In this document: positions 9,361-18,649 of the stretch, one piece after another
How positions within the stretch are numbered: the stretch's first letter is position 1
Layout of the letters: each line of letters opens with the position of its first letter
Source of the DNA: Saccharospirillum sp040881935
GTDB taxonomy: Bacteria > Pseudomonadota > Gammaproteobacteria > Pseudomonadales > Natronospirillaceae
Assembly: GCF_040881935.1 (NCBI RefSeq)
Contig: NZ_JBBECH010000038.1
Location: 1-64,000, forward strand
Length of the DNA: 64,000 nt
Direction of reading: 5' to 3'
Notes under the pieces: model-generated
What the model was told of the DNA's origin: nothing
What the model saw: only the letters and a program-made list of their open reading frames with translations
The model's database searches: none
Program-made: the position numbers and the translations under genes

Positions 9361-12300
9361 TCAGTGGCCTGCCCGATCTGATTTAAGCGCCGCCTCACGT
9401 ACATGGTCAAAGCGCATGTCCAGGGTATGAGGGTATTCCCCACGCGGCACAGACGTCGTCACCGGCAATGGGCCCTGGGTGTGACCGTGTGACCAGAACC
9501 GGGCCAATCTGCGTGCCTCGGCTTCATTGGCGTTGACTGGAAAGTGCTCATAATTCCGGCCCGCCGGGTGTGAAACATGATAGGTGCAACCGCCCAGTGA
9601 GCGATCGTTCCAGGTATCGACAATGTCGAACACCAGCGGCGCATGCACCGGTATCATCGGGTGCAGTGCCGAGGGTGGCTGCCAGGCGCGGAAACGCACG
9701 CCAGCGACGGCTTCACCTTTGGTACCCGTAGTATGTAACGGCACTGGCCGGCCATTGCAGGTCAGTACATGGCGTTCAGGCACCAGGCCGCTCACCTTAA
9801 CCTGCAACCGTTCGACCGATGAGTCCACATAGCGGGCCGTACCGCCGCCACTGACTTCTTCACCCATTACGTGCCAGGGCTCAATCGCCTGCCGCAATTC
9901 CAGTGATATCTGGTCATACTGCACCTGGCCGTAAAGCGGGAAGCGGAATTCGAGGAACGGCGCCAGCCAGTCGGGGTCAAAATCAAAGCCGTGGTCGCGC
10001 AAATCGTGGAGAATGTCGAGCAAATCCGTCCATAAATAATGCGGCAGCAGCCAGCGGTCGTGTAACGCTGTGCCCCAGCGCACCAGCGGTTTGCGATAAG
10101 GGTCGACTGCGAAACGGGCTACCAGCGCCCGAATCAACAGCTGCTGCATCACGCTCATGCGCGCATGCGGCGGCATTTCAAAGCCGCGCAATTCGACCAA
10201 CCCCAAACGTCCGGTAGCACTGTCCGGTGAGTAGAGTTTATCGATGCAGAACTCGGCGCGATGCGTATTGCCAGTAATATCAGTCAGCAGATTGCGCAAT
10301 AACCGGTCTACCAGCCAGGGTTGCGGTACTTCGCCCGGCGGCATTTGCTGAAAGGCGATTTCCAGTTCATACAACGCCTCATGTCGAGCTTCATCAATGC
10401 GCGGGGCCTGACTGGTCGGCCCCATAAACATGCCGGTGAACAGATACGACAGCGCCGGATGATGTTGCCAATAAGTGATCATACTGGCGAGCAAATCCGG
10501 ACGGCGCAAAAACGGAGAGTCGGTTGGTATAGCACCACCCAGAGTGACGTGATTACCACCCCCGGTGCCGGTATGACGACCATCGAGCATGAATTTGTCG
10601 GCACCCAGGCGACTCTGACGGGCAGCTTCGTAGATGGTTTCAGTGACCCGGACGACATCGGGCCAGTTGCTGGCTGGCATAATATTCACTTCAATCACGC
10701 CCGGATCTGGGGTAATCATGAATTTTTCCAGGCGCGGGTCAGAGGGTGGCGGATAACCCTCAATGCCTACCGGTATTTTAAGCTCAGCTGCGGTTTGCTC
10801 CACGCTGGCGAGCAGGTCTATGTAGTCTTCAAGTTTAGTGACCGGCGGCATAAAGACAAAGAGTTGGCCATCTCTCGGTTCAATACAGAGTGCTGTGTGA
10901 ATGATGCTCTCGGCCTGGTCCGTTGCCGCTGACTGGTCGAGGTGTTGTTCACTCACCGGCTTGCGTGCCGAGTTGTCTGCTTGCCAGGCGGTATAGCGCG
11001 CCGCCACTTCGCCATGAATGTCAGCCAATGGCTGGCGCATCTCAAAGGCGCTCGGTGGCTGATGCTCTTCGGCCCGGTCAGATTCCGGCAAGCTGTCCAG
11101 TGGTAAGCGCAAACCCATGGGGGAGTCGCCCGGAATCAGATACAGAGCTTCCCGGCGCAAGGGCCACTCGCTCGACTGCCAGCGATCGCGACGCACGTCA
11201 CGCCCCAGTGGCAATACGAAGCCGGTTATCTCATCCAGGCCACGTTGCAGCAGTGCCGCCAGACGTCGCCGGCTATCAGTGTCTTTCAAGTCTTCCCGGC
11301 TTAAATCCACATCGGCGGGTTGCTGCGCTTCCTGCAGCAAATAGTGATACGCATCCTCGTAACCGGGAATTAAAAACCGGTCACGCACACCGAGCCGATT
11401 AGCGACCAGCGCCGCGAACGTTCTGGCAGTCTCGACACTGACGTCAGGGTGTTTGCCTTTTTTGTCAGCAGGCGCGTCACGGAAGGTCGCCAGCCAGCGC
11501 TCGTTCTGCCACAGCGCTTTGCCATCTTTGCGCCAGTAACAGGCCAGTGCCCAGCGGGGTAAAGGTTCACCGGGGTACCACTTGCCCTGCTGATAATGCA
11601 CCAGGCTCCCGGGTGCGAACTCGGCACGCAGCTTGTGCAACAGGGTTTCAGACAAACGGCGCTTGTCTTCGCCGAGTGCGGCTATGGTCCACTCCGGCGC
11701 ATCCATATCATCGATGGAAACGAACGTTGGTTCACCGCCCATGGTCAGCCGGAGATCCTGCTGATTCAGCTGATCATCTACCTTATCGCCCAGCGCCAGA
11801 ATGTCCTGCCATTGCTCTTCGCTATAGGGACGGGTTACTCGTGGGTCTTCATGGATGCGGGTCACGCTCATCGAGAAGTTGAACTCGACCTTGCTTTTAT
11901 CGCTGGCGCCGGTTATCGGTGCCGCACTGGTCGGTTCGGGTGTCGCCGCCAGTGGTATATGGCCTTCTCCGGCAAACAGACCCGAGGTTGGGTCCAGCCC
12001 TATCCAGCCGGCGCCGGGTACGAAAACTTCAGTCCAGGCGTGCAGATCGGTGAAATCGACTTCGGTGCCCGACGGGCCGTCCAGCGCCTGCTGGTCGGCT
12101 TTCAACTGAATCAGGTAACCTGAGACAAAACGTGCTGCCAACCCCAGATGCCGGAAGATCTGTACCAGTAACCAGGCGGAATCCCGGCAGGAACCGCGCT
12201 TGATGTCGAGCGTCACATCGGAATTTTGCACGCCCGGTTCCATGCGCACCAGATACTCAATGTCATGCTGCAGACGCTGGTTGATACTGACCAGAAAATC

Positions 12301-12726
12301 AGCTGTCGGTCGTTTATCGGAGCTGACACCGGTCAGCCATTGTTTTAATAAAGGGCCGTCTTCGCTGACTTCGAGGTACGGCGTCAGCTCTTTCTTTAGA
12401 GCTTCCGGATAATTGAACGGAAAATTTTCGGCGTAGTCTTCGAGAAAAAAGTCGAAAGGGTTAATCACCGTCATCGGCACGATGAGTTCGACATCCACCT
12501 GCATAAACCGAACCTTGTCGGGAAACACAACCCGGGCCAGGTGATTACCAAAAGGGTCCTGCTGCCAGTTTATAAAGTGAGGGCCGCCACTGACATGGAG
12601 CGAGTAGGCATCAATCGGTGTCCGGCAATGGGGCGCAGGTTTGAGCCGGACCAGGTGCGGGCTGAGCGCAACAGACCGGTCAAAGGCGTAGCGGGTGGAA
12701 TGCTTGAGCGCAACGCGAAGGGTCAT
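9361..12726 (-). CDS. Transglutaminase-DUF2126 fusion protein (putative amidoligase)
   Basis: 1121 residues. N-terminal bacterial transglutaminase N domain (about 1-160, VALKHSTRYAFDRSVALSPH), then a transglutaminase/protease core. Its nucleophile Cys is near residue 180 (KRGSCRDSAW), its His near 233 (DLHAWTEVF), and its Asp shortly after (GWIGLDPTSG). From about residue 310 to the end is a DUF2126 domain, listed by Pfam as a putative amidoligase, with motifs TMGGEPTFVSIDDMDAPEW and DGRHTGTGGGNHVTLGG. Coupling a papain-like transglutaminase to a ligase suggests processing and joining of peptides or proteins; this is inference. 27 bases separate it from the ATP-grasp gene. Confidence 0.9.
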   Translation of the reverse strand: MTLRVALKHSTRYAFDRSVALSPHLVRLKPAPHCRTPIDAYSLHVSGGPHFINWQQDPFGNHLARVVFPDKVRFMQVDVELIVPMTVINPFDFFLEDYAENFPFNYPEALKKELTPYLEVSEDGPLLKQWLTGVSSDKRPTADFLVSINQRLQHDIEYLVRMEPGVQNSDVTLDIKRGSCRDSAWLLVQIFRHLGLAARFVSGYLIQLKADQQALDGPSGTEVDFTDLHAWTEVFVPGAGWIGLDPTSGLFAGEGHIPLAATPEPTSAAPITGASDKSKVEFNFSMSVTRIHEDPRVTRPYSEEQWQDILALGDKVDDQLNQQDLRLTMGGEPTFVSIDDMDAPEWTIAALGEDKRRLSETLLHKLRAEFAPGSLVHYQQGKWYPGEPLPRWALACYWRKDGKALWQNERWLATFRDAPADKKGKHPDVSVETARTFAALVANRLGVRDRFLIPGYEDAYHYLLQEAQQPADVDLSREDLKDTDSRRRLAALLQRGLDEITGFVLPLGRDVRRDRWQSSEWPLRREALYLIPGDSPMGLRLPLDSLPESDRAEEHQPPSAFEMRQPLADIHGEVAARYTAWQADNSARKPVSEQHLDQSAATDQAESIIHTALCIEPRDGQLFVFMPPVTKLEDYIDLLASVEQTAAELKIPVGIEGYPPPSDPRLEKFMITPDPGVIEVNIMPASNWPDVVRVTETIYEAARQSRLGADKFMLDGRHTGTGGGNHVTLGGAIPTDSPFLRRPDLLASMITYWQHHPALSYLFTGMFMGPTSQAPRIDEARHEALYELEIAFQQMPPGEVPQPWLVDRLLRNLLTDITGNTHRAEFCIDKLYSPDSATGRLGLVELRGFEMPPHARMSVMQQLLIRALVARFAVDPYRKPLVRWGTALHDRWLLPHYLWTDLLDILHDLRDHGFDFDPDWLAPFLEFRFPLYGQVQYDQISLELRQAIEPWHVMGEEVSGGGTARYVDSSVERLQVKVSGLVPERHVLTCNGRPVPLHTTGTKGEAVAGVRFRAWQPPSALHPMIPVHAPLVFDIVDTWNDRSLGGCTYHVSHPAGRNYEHFPVNANEAEARRLARFWSHGHTQGPLPVTTSVPRGEYPHTLDMRFDHVREAALKSDRAGH

Positions 12727-12815
12727 GATACCTATCCTTGTGAGTATGAGTTTGACTTAGCAATTGCTACGCCAGATTAAACAGGCCAAACAGGTAGAGT
12801 TTCTTGAGCCGTCGC

Positions 12816-13901
12816 TTACTCAAACGGCGAGGCACCGTGAATAATATCGTGCACCATACCGAGCTTGCGAATTGCACCGGGTGAGAGCACAAAGGGATAC
12901 AGATCACCATGCCCCATGCTTCGGTTCAGGCTGTTTAAAGCATAGGTCAGCGGTAACCAGTGCTCCAGCAGACTGTTGATATGAGTATCGAAGTAGGGAT
13001 TGAAGTGCTGTTCAACACTCTTTTCAGAGTCTTCTGTCACTCTGGGATGCAGACTCAGCCCGAACTGATAGGCGGTCTCGAGCGTGTCGACCATGTGTAG
13101 GTAATGCGCCCAGGTCTCCGCCCAGTCTTCCCAGGGGTGTGCACTGGCATAGGCGCTGACGTGGTTTTCCTGCCAGTTTGCCGCCGCTCCCTGGCTATAC
13201 AGCGTCTCTAAAGCCTGACTGTAATCCTGACGTTCATCGCCAAAACACTGTCGGAATGGTTCAAGCCAGGGGGTATTCCAGACCAGACGATCCCAGTAAT
13301 AGTGCCCGGATTCGTGCCGAAAGTGCCCTAATATGGTGCGATAGGGTTCCGCCATCTTGCTGCGCATGGCTTCGCGTGTCACCGGGTCGGCTTCGGCGAT
13401 ATTCAGTGTTATGACCCCGTTTTCGTGACCGGTTATTACCCGACCGCTTTCATTAAACTGGGGCGCCGTATCGGCCAGAAACCGGAATGCCAGGCCGAGC
13501 TCCTCATCCGCTTTCGGAGTCAGCGGCAAATTCAATTTTAACAGGCTGTACACCAGACGCCGTTTTTCGGTTTCAAGCCGCGCCCAGAGCGTTTTATTGG
13601 CCCCGAAACTGAGGTCCGGGATGGTCTGATTCAGACGGCAGGCTACGCAATAGACCTCCTGCGGGGCCTCCGGCAGCAGCCAGTTGCACACACCCTGATG
13701 CGCATAATTGCTGCACTGGTAGTAGACCGCGGTGCCCTGGCTACCTGTCGCCACTGACTGCCAGCGACCATCGCCAAGCGGCCGAATCGCCACCATGTCA
13801 AAACGATCGAGGTCGAACCCCAGCGCGGCACCACACTGGGTGCACTGGGTGTTCTCGAAATAGACCCGATGACCGCAGGATTCGCACCGGAACAATTGCA
13901 T
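12816..13901 (-). CDS. Zinc-ribbon putative metallopeptidase (Peptidase_Mx type)
   Basis: 361 residues. It opens with a zinc ribbon: Cys6, Cys9, Cys20 and Cys23 in FRCESCGHRVYFENTQCTQC. A second Cys cluster lies near residues 83-97 (ending VYCVACRLN). The catalytic part carries an HExxH motif near residue 195 (GHFRHESGHYYWD), plus HPWEDWAETWAHYLHMVDTLETA, which holds a likely third ligand. It has no signal peptide, so is cytosolic. First gene of the leftward cluster. Placement beside ligases and transglutaminases suggests it trims, or reverses, the modification they make; that is inference. Confidence 0.85.
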   Translation of the reverse strand: MQLFRCESCGHRVYFENTQCTQCGAALGFDLDRFDMVAIRPLGDGRWQSVATGSQGTAVYYQCSNYAHQGVCNWLLPEAPQEVYCVACRLNQTIPDLSFGANKTLWARLETEKRRLVYSLLKLNLPLTPKADEELGLAFRFLADTAPQFNESGRVITGHENGVITLNIAEADPVTREAMRSKMAEPYRTILGHFRHESGHYYWDRLVWNTPWLEPFRQCFGDERQDYSQALETLYSQGAAANWQENHVSAYASAHPWEDWAETWAHYLHMVDTLETAYQFGLSLHPRVTEDSEKSVEQHFNPYFDTHINSLLEHWLPLTYALNSLNRSMGHGDLYPFVLSPGAIRKLGMVHDIIHGASPFE

Positions 13902-14035
13902 AAGTGTACTCAGTCGGATGCAGTTGGTTTATGATCTATAGATATAGAATTTACCATCCAGACTCAAGCGGTTTCGGAACAACAGCCCGTAAACCCACCT
14001 CACAGAATCGATCGTCCGGCGGACTCAGACCGATC

Positions 14036-16651
14036 ATGCGCAACCCACTTCCTCACAGCACCCTGTTGCACCAATTACTGGCAGATTACCAAGCCAAACG
14101 GTCACAGACTGCACACCGGTATGACGATCTGGTTACCCCGGAAGGTCAGTTTCGGGCACGCTGGCAGCCGCTGGTTGAAGAGCTTGATGAGCTGGGTCTT
14201 GACGGCCTGCAACAACGCACCCTGGAAGCCCAGAACCTGCTTCACGAAAATGGGGTTACCTTCAACGTTTACGAAGACGATGTGCGTAAAATGCGCTCCT
14301 GGCAACTGGATCCAATCCCCTATGTCATCAGCCCGCAAAGCTGGACCATGCTGGAACAGGGCCTGAAGCAGCGGGCGCGGCTGCTCGAATGCCTGGTGAC
14401 CGATTTATACGGTGAGCGTCGAGTTATCAGGGACGGTATTTTACCGCCCGAACTGGTCTATACACATCCCGGCTGGTTGTTCCCGGCGGCAGACACCGGC
14501 AATTTATACGCGCGCCCAAACGTTATTTTTCAGGGCATGGATGTGATGCGCAACGAGGATGGCGAATGGCGCGTGCTGGGTGACTGGACTCAGGCGGTTT
14601 CGGGTGTCGGTTATGCGCTGGAAAACCGCATCATTTTGTCGCGCGCTTTGTCCCGACTGTACCGGGACGCACCACTGAGCCGGCTGGCTGGCTTTCTGCA
14701 AGCCTACCACCGCTGCCTGTCGGAACTGGCGCCGCATCGCCGGGGAAACCCAAACATCGTGCTGTTCACGCCAGGCCCCGGCAGCTCGGGCTATTTTGAG
14801 CATGCCTGGCTCGCCAACTACATGAACTTTTCACTGGTTGAGGGCGGTGACCTGGTAGTGCGTGATGGCCAGGTATCGATGCGGACGCTGGGTGGCCTGA
14901 AAGCGGTCGATGTCATCGTCCGGCAAATTACCGATCCCTGGTGCGACCCGCTGGAGTTACGCGGCGACTCTTTGCTGGGCGTTCCCGGATTAATGCAGGC
15001 GGAACGGCGCGGTGAAGTCGCCATCGCCAACAGCCTGGGGGTCGGCGTGCTGGAACATCCTGCGCTGGCCGGGTTTTTGCCCGGGTTATGCCAGTACCTG
15101 CTTGGGGAACCCTTGCAGCTGACCGGTCGCGACGTACTCTGGTGTGGCACACCGCACTACCTGAACACCGTCCTGGACAATATGAACGCCTGGCAGATCC
15201 GGGCTGTTCAGGATGCTACCAAGCCGATCATACCGGCCGAGTTGACGCCCGACGCACTGGCAATCTTGCGTCAGTCCATTATTCAGGCACCCCACCTGTA
15301 CGTGGCCGAGCAACCGCTGAAACCAGCCTCCTCGCCCAGCTATAACCTGCAGCACAATAAAGTGACCCCGCAGCCCGTCTGTTTGCGTTTTTTTGCTCTG
15401 GCTGACCCGAGCGAAGGCAATACCGAACCCGCAGACCTACCGCATCGCATCATGCCTGGTGGCCTCGCCTGGGTGGCCCCACCGGGTACCCCGGTGATGG
15501 AAAGCACGATCGTTAAGGATATATGGGTTCTGTCACCGGTCGCCCAACCCCATATCAGCCTGTTGCAGCGTGCCAAGGGGCCCATTCTGGTAACCCGTGA
15601 TGGCATGGATTTGCCCAGCCGTGTTGCCGAAAGCCTGTTCTGGATTGGTCGCTACGGCGAACGGTTGGATAACCGGTCACGGTTACTGCGTGAAACCCTG
15701 ACCAGCCTGGTCGAAGAAGGCCAGTTGCGTTTGACCGATACACTGCTGCCCGACCTTTTTACCGCTCTGAAACTGGAGTTGCCGGACTCACTCGACCCAG
15801 ACGAAGATCCCTCCGCACGGACTCCCACAGAGCCTCCGGTCGCCGTTGAGCAATTCATCACGTTGCGAAAAATACTGCTGGATATGTTTCAACATTCCGA
15901 TAACGAAGGCTTGCCCCGGTTGTTCTATGCCATGTTACGCAACAGTCGTGCGGTGCGTGATCACCTCGGTGACGACGCCTGGCGTACCATTAACACCCTG
16001 CATCAGACGTTCAGCGACCTACCCAACATCCAGGGCGCCAACGCCGGACAGCGCGGACTGGAAGAGATCGTTACCTTGCTGGCGGCCTTTTTCGGGCTCT
16101 GCAACGAAACCATGCCGCACCATTTTGGCTGGCGTTTTATGGACATTGGCCGCATAACCGAACGTTGCATCGCCAGTCTTGAGCTATTGAAGCTGGCCAT
16201 GATCAGCGCCCGCAGGCCAGGTACCGACCTGTGGGAAACAGTGCTGGCCACGACTGACAACCTGACCGTCTATCGTCGGCGCTATCGTTCGCAGTTGTAC
16301 CCGGCTGCAATTCTCGATCTGCTGCTGTTTGATGAAACCAACCCGCGCTCGGTTGGCTACATGCTGAAACGACTGGAAACCCAGATTGAACACCTGCCCC
16401 ACCCTGAGACCACGCCATTTCGCAGCCAGGAAACCCGGCTAATCATCCAGGCAACCAGTCATCTGCACCTGGTCGATCTGGATTCACTGACCGACCTGGA
16501 GAACTCGGCCAAGGCCCAGGCAGCCCTGGAAACCCTGCTCGACCAGTTGCTGACGCCACTCTATGCGCTCTCTGATGCGATCTCGCACAGCCATTTCAGC
16601 CACGCTGAAACCCCCAAACAACTGGTGACGTTGCAAGGGTCCGTTACATGA
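14036..16651 (+). CDS. Fused circularly permuted ATP-grasp and alpha-E protein
   Basis: About 871 residues from the ATG at 14036; the frame is open to a GTG at 13904, but those residues look non-coding. Residues about 30-500 form the ATP-grasp domain (VTDLYGERRVIRDGILPPE, VLGDWTQAVSGVGYALENR, IVLFTPGPGSSGYFEHAWLA). From about 523 to 850 is an alpha-E domain (MDLPSRVAESLFWIGRYGER). The leftward cluster encodes the same two modules as separate proteins. Its stop overlaps the start of the next transglutaminase gene (ATGA), so the two are translationally coupled. Predicted amide-bond-forming enzyme with unknown substrate. Confidence 0.9.
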   Translation: MRNPLPHSTLLHQLLADYQAKRSQTAHRYDDLVTPEGQFRARWQPLVEELDELGLDGLQQRTLEAQNLLHENGVTFNVYEDDVRKMRSWQLDPIPYVISPQSWTMLEQGLKQRARLLECLVTDLYGERRVIRDGILPPELVYTHPGWLFPAADTGNLYARPNVIFQGMDVMRNEDGEWRVLGDWTQAVSGVGYALENRIILSRALSRLYRDAPLSRLAGFLQAYHRCLSELAPHRRGNPNIVLFTPGPGSSGYFEHAWLANYMNFSLVEGGDLVVRDGQVSMRTLGGLKAVDVIVRQITDPWCDPLELRGDSLLGVPGLMQAERRGEVAIANSLGVGVLEHPALAGFLPGLCQYLLGEPLQLTGRDVLWCGTPHYLNTVLDNMNAWQIRAVQDATKPIIPAELTPDALAILRQSIIQAPHLYVAEQPLKPASSPSYNLQHNKVTPQPVCLRFFALADPSEGNTEPADLPHRIMPGGLAWVAPPGTPVMESTIVKDIWVLSPVAQPHISLLQRAKGPILVTRDGMDLPSRVAESLFWIGRYGERLDNRSRLLRETLTSLVEEGQLRLTDTLLPDLFTALKLELPDSLDPDEDPSARTPTEPPVAVEQFITLRKILLDMFQHSDNEGLPRLFYAMLRNSRAVRDHLGDDAWRTINTLHQTFSDLPNIQGANAGQRGLEEIVTLLAAFFGLCNETMPHHFGWRFMDIGRITERCIASLELLKLAMISARRPGTDLWETVLATTDNLTVYRRRYRSQLYPAAILDLLLFDETNPRSVGYMLKRLETQIEHLPHPETTPFRSQETRLIIQATSHLHLVDLDSLTDLENSAKAQAALETLLDQLLTPLYALSDAISHSHFSHAETPKQLVTLQGSVT

Positions 16652-17547
16652 AATACCAACTGCGCCACACCACTCACTTTGAATACAGCAGCCCGGTAAC
16701 GCTCAGCCACAACGAGGCACGTTTGCTGCCAAGAGACCTCGACGTTCAGCGCTGCACGAATACCCGACTGACGATCTCGCCAACGCCATTGCGCCAGCAT
16801 GAGCGCCTCGATTTCTTCGGCAATCGAGTGCTTTATTTTGTCATCCAGGATATCCACGACAGCCTGGAAGTCACCATACGCAGCCGGATTACCACTCAAA
16901 AGCGGTTAGAACCCACCGGCGATGCTGTTCATTCAGGGTGGGAAACGGTGGTTCAGCATCTGGCACCGGACAGTGGCGGAAAGGCGACTATAGCAAGCCC
17001 GGAAACCCTCGATGCGCGGCTGTTTACTCTGAACTCTCCGTTCGTTAAACGCAGCGAAGCACTTAGACGTTTCGCGCTGGACTGTTTCAGCCCGCAGCGA
17101 TCATTGTGTGACTCGGTACTGGCACTCAATCAGAAAATTTACCGGGAATTCAGCTACGACCCAGAGTACAGCACTCTGGCGACTCCGCTTGAGGACGTGC
17201 TAAAAGACCGCAAAGGTGTGTGCCAGGACTTTGCCCACCTGGCCATTGGTGCGCTGCGCTCGGTCGGCCTGGCAGCCCGGTATGTCAGTGGTTATCTGGA
17301 AACTTTTCCGCCGCCCGGCCAGGAAAAACTGGTGGGCGCCGATGCCAGCCACGCCTGGCTGAGCGTTTTCATTCCCAACTGGGGGTGGCTCGACATCGAT
17401 CCGACCAACGGCAGCTTGCCCAACGAACGCTATTTAACACTGGCCTGGGGACGTGACTACGGCGATGTAACCCCGCTAAGGGGTGTTATGAATGGTGGTG
17501 GTGCGCATGAATTGACGGTCGAAGTGGATGTGCTACCGCTGGATTGA
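16648..17547 (+). CDS. Transglutaminase-like cysteine protease-fold protein
   Basis: 299 residues with no signal peptide. The bacterial transglutaminase N domain (about 1-80, MKYQLRHTTHFEYSSPVTLS) precedes a transglutaminase core with Cys192 (RKGVCQDFAHLAIGALRSVG), a His in DASHAWLSVF, and an Asp in GWLDIDPTNG. The triad is complete, so it should be active as a transglutaminase or peptidase. It overlaps the fused ATP-grasp/alpha-E gene by 4 bases. This two-gene unit is the compact form of the system whose larger form lies on the opposite strand. Confidence 0.92.
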   Translation: MKYQLRHTTHFEYSSPVTLSHNEARLLPRDLDVQRCTNTRLTISPTPLRQHERLDFFGNRVLYFVIQDIHDSLEVTIRSRITTQKRLEPTGDAVHSGWETVVQHLAPDSGGKATIASPETLDARLFTLNSPFVKRSEALRRFALDCFSPQRSLCDSVLALNQKIYREFSYDPEYSTLATPLEDVLKDRKGVCQDFAHLAIGALRSVGLAARYVSGYLETFPPPGQEKLVGADASHAWLSVFIPNWGWLDIDPTNGSLPNERYLTLAWGRDYGDVTPLRGVMNGGGAHELTVEVDVLPLD

Positions 17548-17865
17548 ATGAAAACGTTCGCTTTTTTTGAGCAAGCTATGACGCCTTAATAGGTCGAATG
17601 CACCAGATCGAAACCAAACATGTCGAACAATCCGTCTTTGGTGTTCGTTGGCACCATAAACGCAGATTGCACACTCTGATACGCCAGAATGCCATATTTC
17701 AACGCTGTCCGAGGGCATATCATTAACTTCAAAGTATTGCGGGGTTAGCAATGTAGAACTTTTATCTAACTTATCAGGCACAGCAAATGGCGCCGCGCTA
17801 AGTCAATCAAGGAAGGTTCTCTTAGGAATAGGTCGGAAGTGATCAGGAAGAGATAAATCAGGCAC
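17548..17865. other. Unassigned stretch between the transglutaminase gene and the csp terminator
   Basis: Nothing here is recognisable. Two overlapping minus-strand frames are open. An 82-codon frame ends at 17533, and a 45-codon frame runs from an ATG at 17723 to a TAA at 17586. The shorter one ends KDGLFDMFGFDLVHSTY and looks more protein-like. It could be a small gene or the tail of a decayed one. No ribosome site supports either. Confidence 0.3.
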
Positions 17866-17899
17866 AAACAAAAAAGGCCCTGCTTACGCAGAGCCTTTT
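17866..17899 (-). terminator. Intrinsic terminator of the cold-shock gene
   Basis: On the minus strand, AAAAGGC-T-CTGC / GCAG-C-GCCTTTT forms an 11-pair stem with one mismatch around a 4-base loop. It is followed by a T-rich tract and lies 18 bases after the csp stop codon. Confidence 0.85.
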
Positions 17900-17916
17900 C
17901 TCGAATCAATCAACCC

Positions 17917-18123
17917 TTATAGTGGGGTGATGTTCTCAGCCTGAGGACCTTTCTGGCCTTGAGTTACGGTGAACTCAACTTTTTGGCCTTCAGTCAGGGT
18001 TTTGAAGCCAGAGCCAGTGATAGCACTGAAATGTGCGAAGACGTCTTTGCCGCCTTCCTGCTCGATGAAACCAAAACCTTTTGCTTCGTTAAACCACTTA
18101 ACGGTGCCAGTTACTGTAGACAT
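17917..18123 (-). CDS. Cold-shock domain protein (CspA family)
   Basis: 68 residues, a single cold-shock OB-fold domain. RNP1 is KGFGFI and RNP2 is DVFAHF, with the usual opening GTVKWFNEAKG. It binds single-stranded RNA/DNA as an RNA chaperone in the cytoplasm. Which Csp paralogue it is cannot be told from sequence alone. It is monocistronic: its own promoter lies about 150 bases upstream and an intrinsic terminator follows. The long leader is typical of cold-inducible csp genes. Ribosome site AGGAAT before the ATG. Confidence 0.95.
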   Translation of the reverse strand: MSTVTGTVKWFNEAKGFGFIEQEGGKDVFAHFSAITGSGFKTLTEGQKVEFTVTQGQKGPQAENITPL

Positions 18124-18279
18124 AGTAATATTCCTATCAATTATAGATTGTGCCCGAAATTGAGCTCTTTTAGCATAAAAATTGGAGCTGACGTACTTAA
18201 GAACTTCAAGGCAGGAATAAAACTAAACCGGCATGGAGCAATTAAACTATCTTGCGTCGTTCTTTTTAAGCTGTGGTGC

Positions 18280-18307
18280 ATGATATAGATCCTTCAGATG
18301 ATGTCAA
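18280..18307 (-). promoter_or_regulatory. Sigma-70 promoter and long leader of the cold-shock gene
   Basis: On the minus strand, TTGACA (18307-18302), a 16-base spacer, and TATCAT (18285-18280). This gives an untranslated leader of about 150 nucleotides, close to the length of the E. coli cspA leader. The leader contains GTACGTCA, the reverse complement of the first eight bases of the published cold box; whether this means anything is unknown. Confidence 0.75.
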
Positions 18308-18649
18308 AGGTTTCTGCACCCCTGAACGCAAATATTTCGAACGCTGATCCTAACTGATTGATTTTATTGCCTTTATGCTTCTAAAAATACTTTTTTCGTT
18401 TAGAAAAAGTCATAGGCAGTACCATGTCAGCCCTCAGACCAGCCGGTTGCAAGCACTACCCGGTGTTCCGCCTGGCCACGAATCCCCACCGGAACCTGAA
18501 ACAAGCGCTCTACGGGGCCGTCACCTGTCTTGAGACCACTTACTGCCTTTATAGAGTGTTTCCAGATCGCCCCCCAGGGCCGGACAGAAGCCGTCTGGCG
18601 CCATGCCCGATGGCATCCGATGAGTGCCGAAACTGATAGCCTAGACCAG

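Noticed and set aside
13904..14035. 44 extra N-terminal residues on the fused ATP-grasp/alpha-E protein
   Set aside because: The GTG start abuts the divergent gene and the residues look non-coding. The domain begins after the ATG at 14036.
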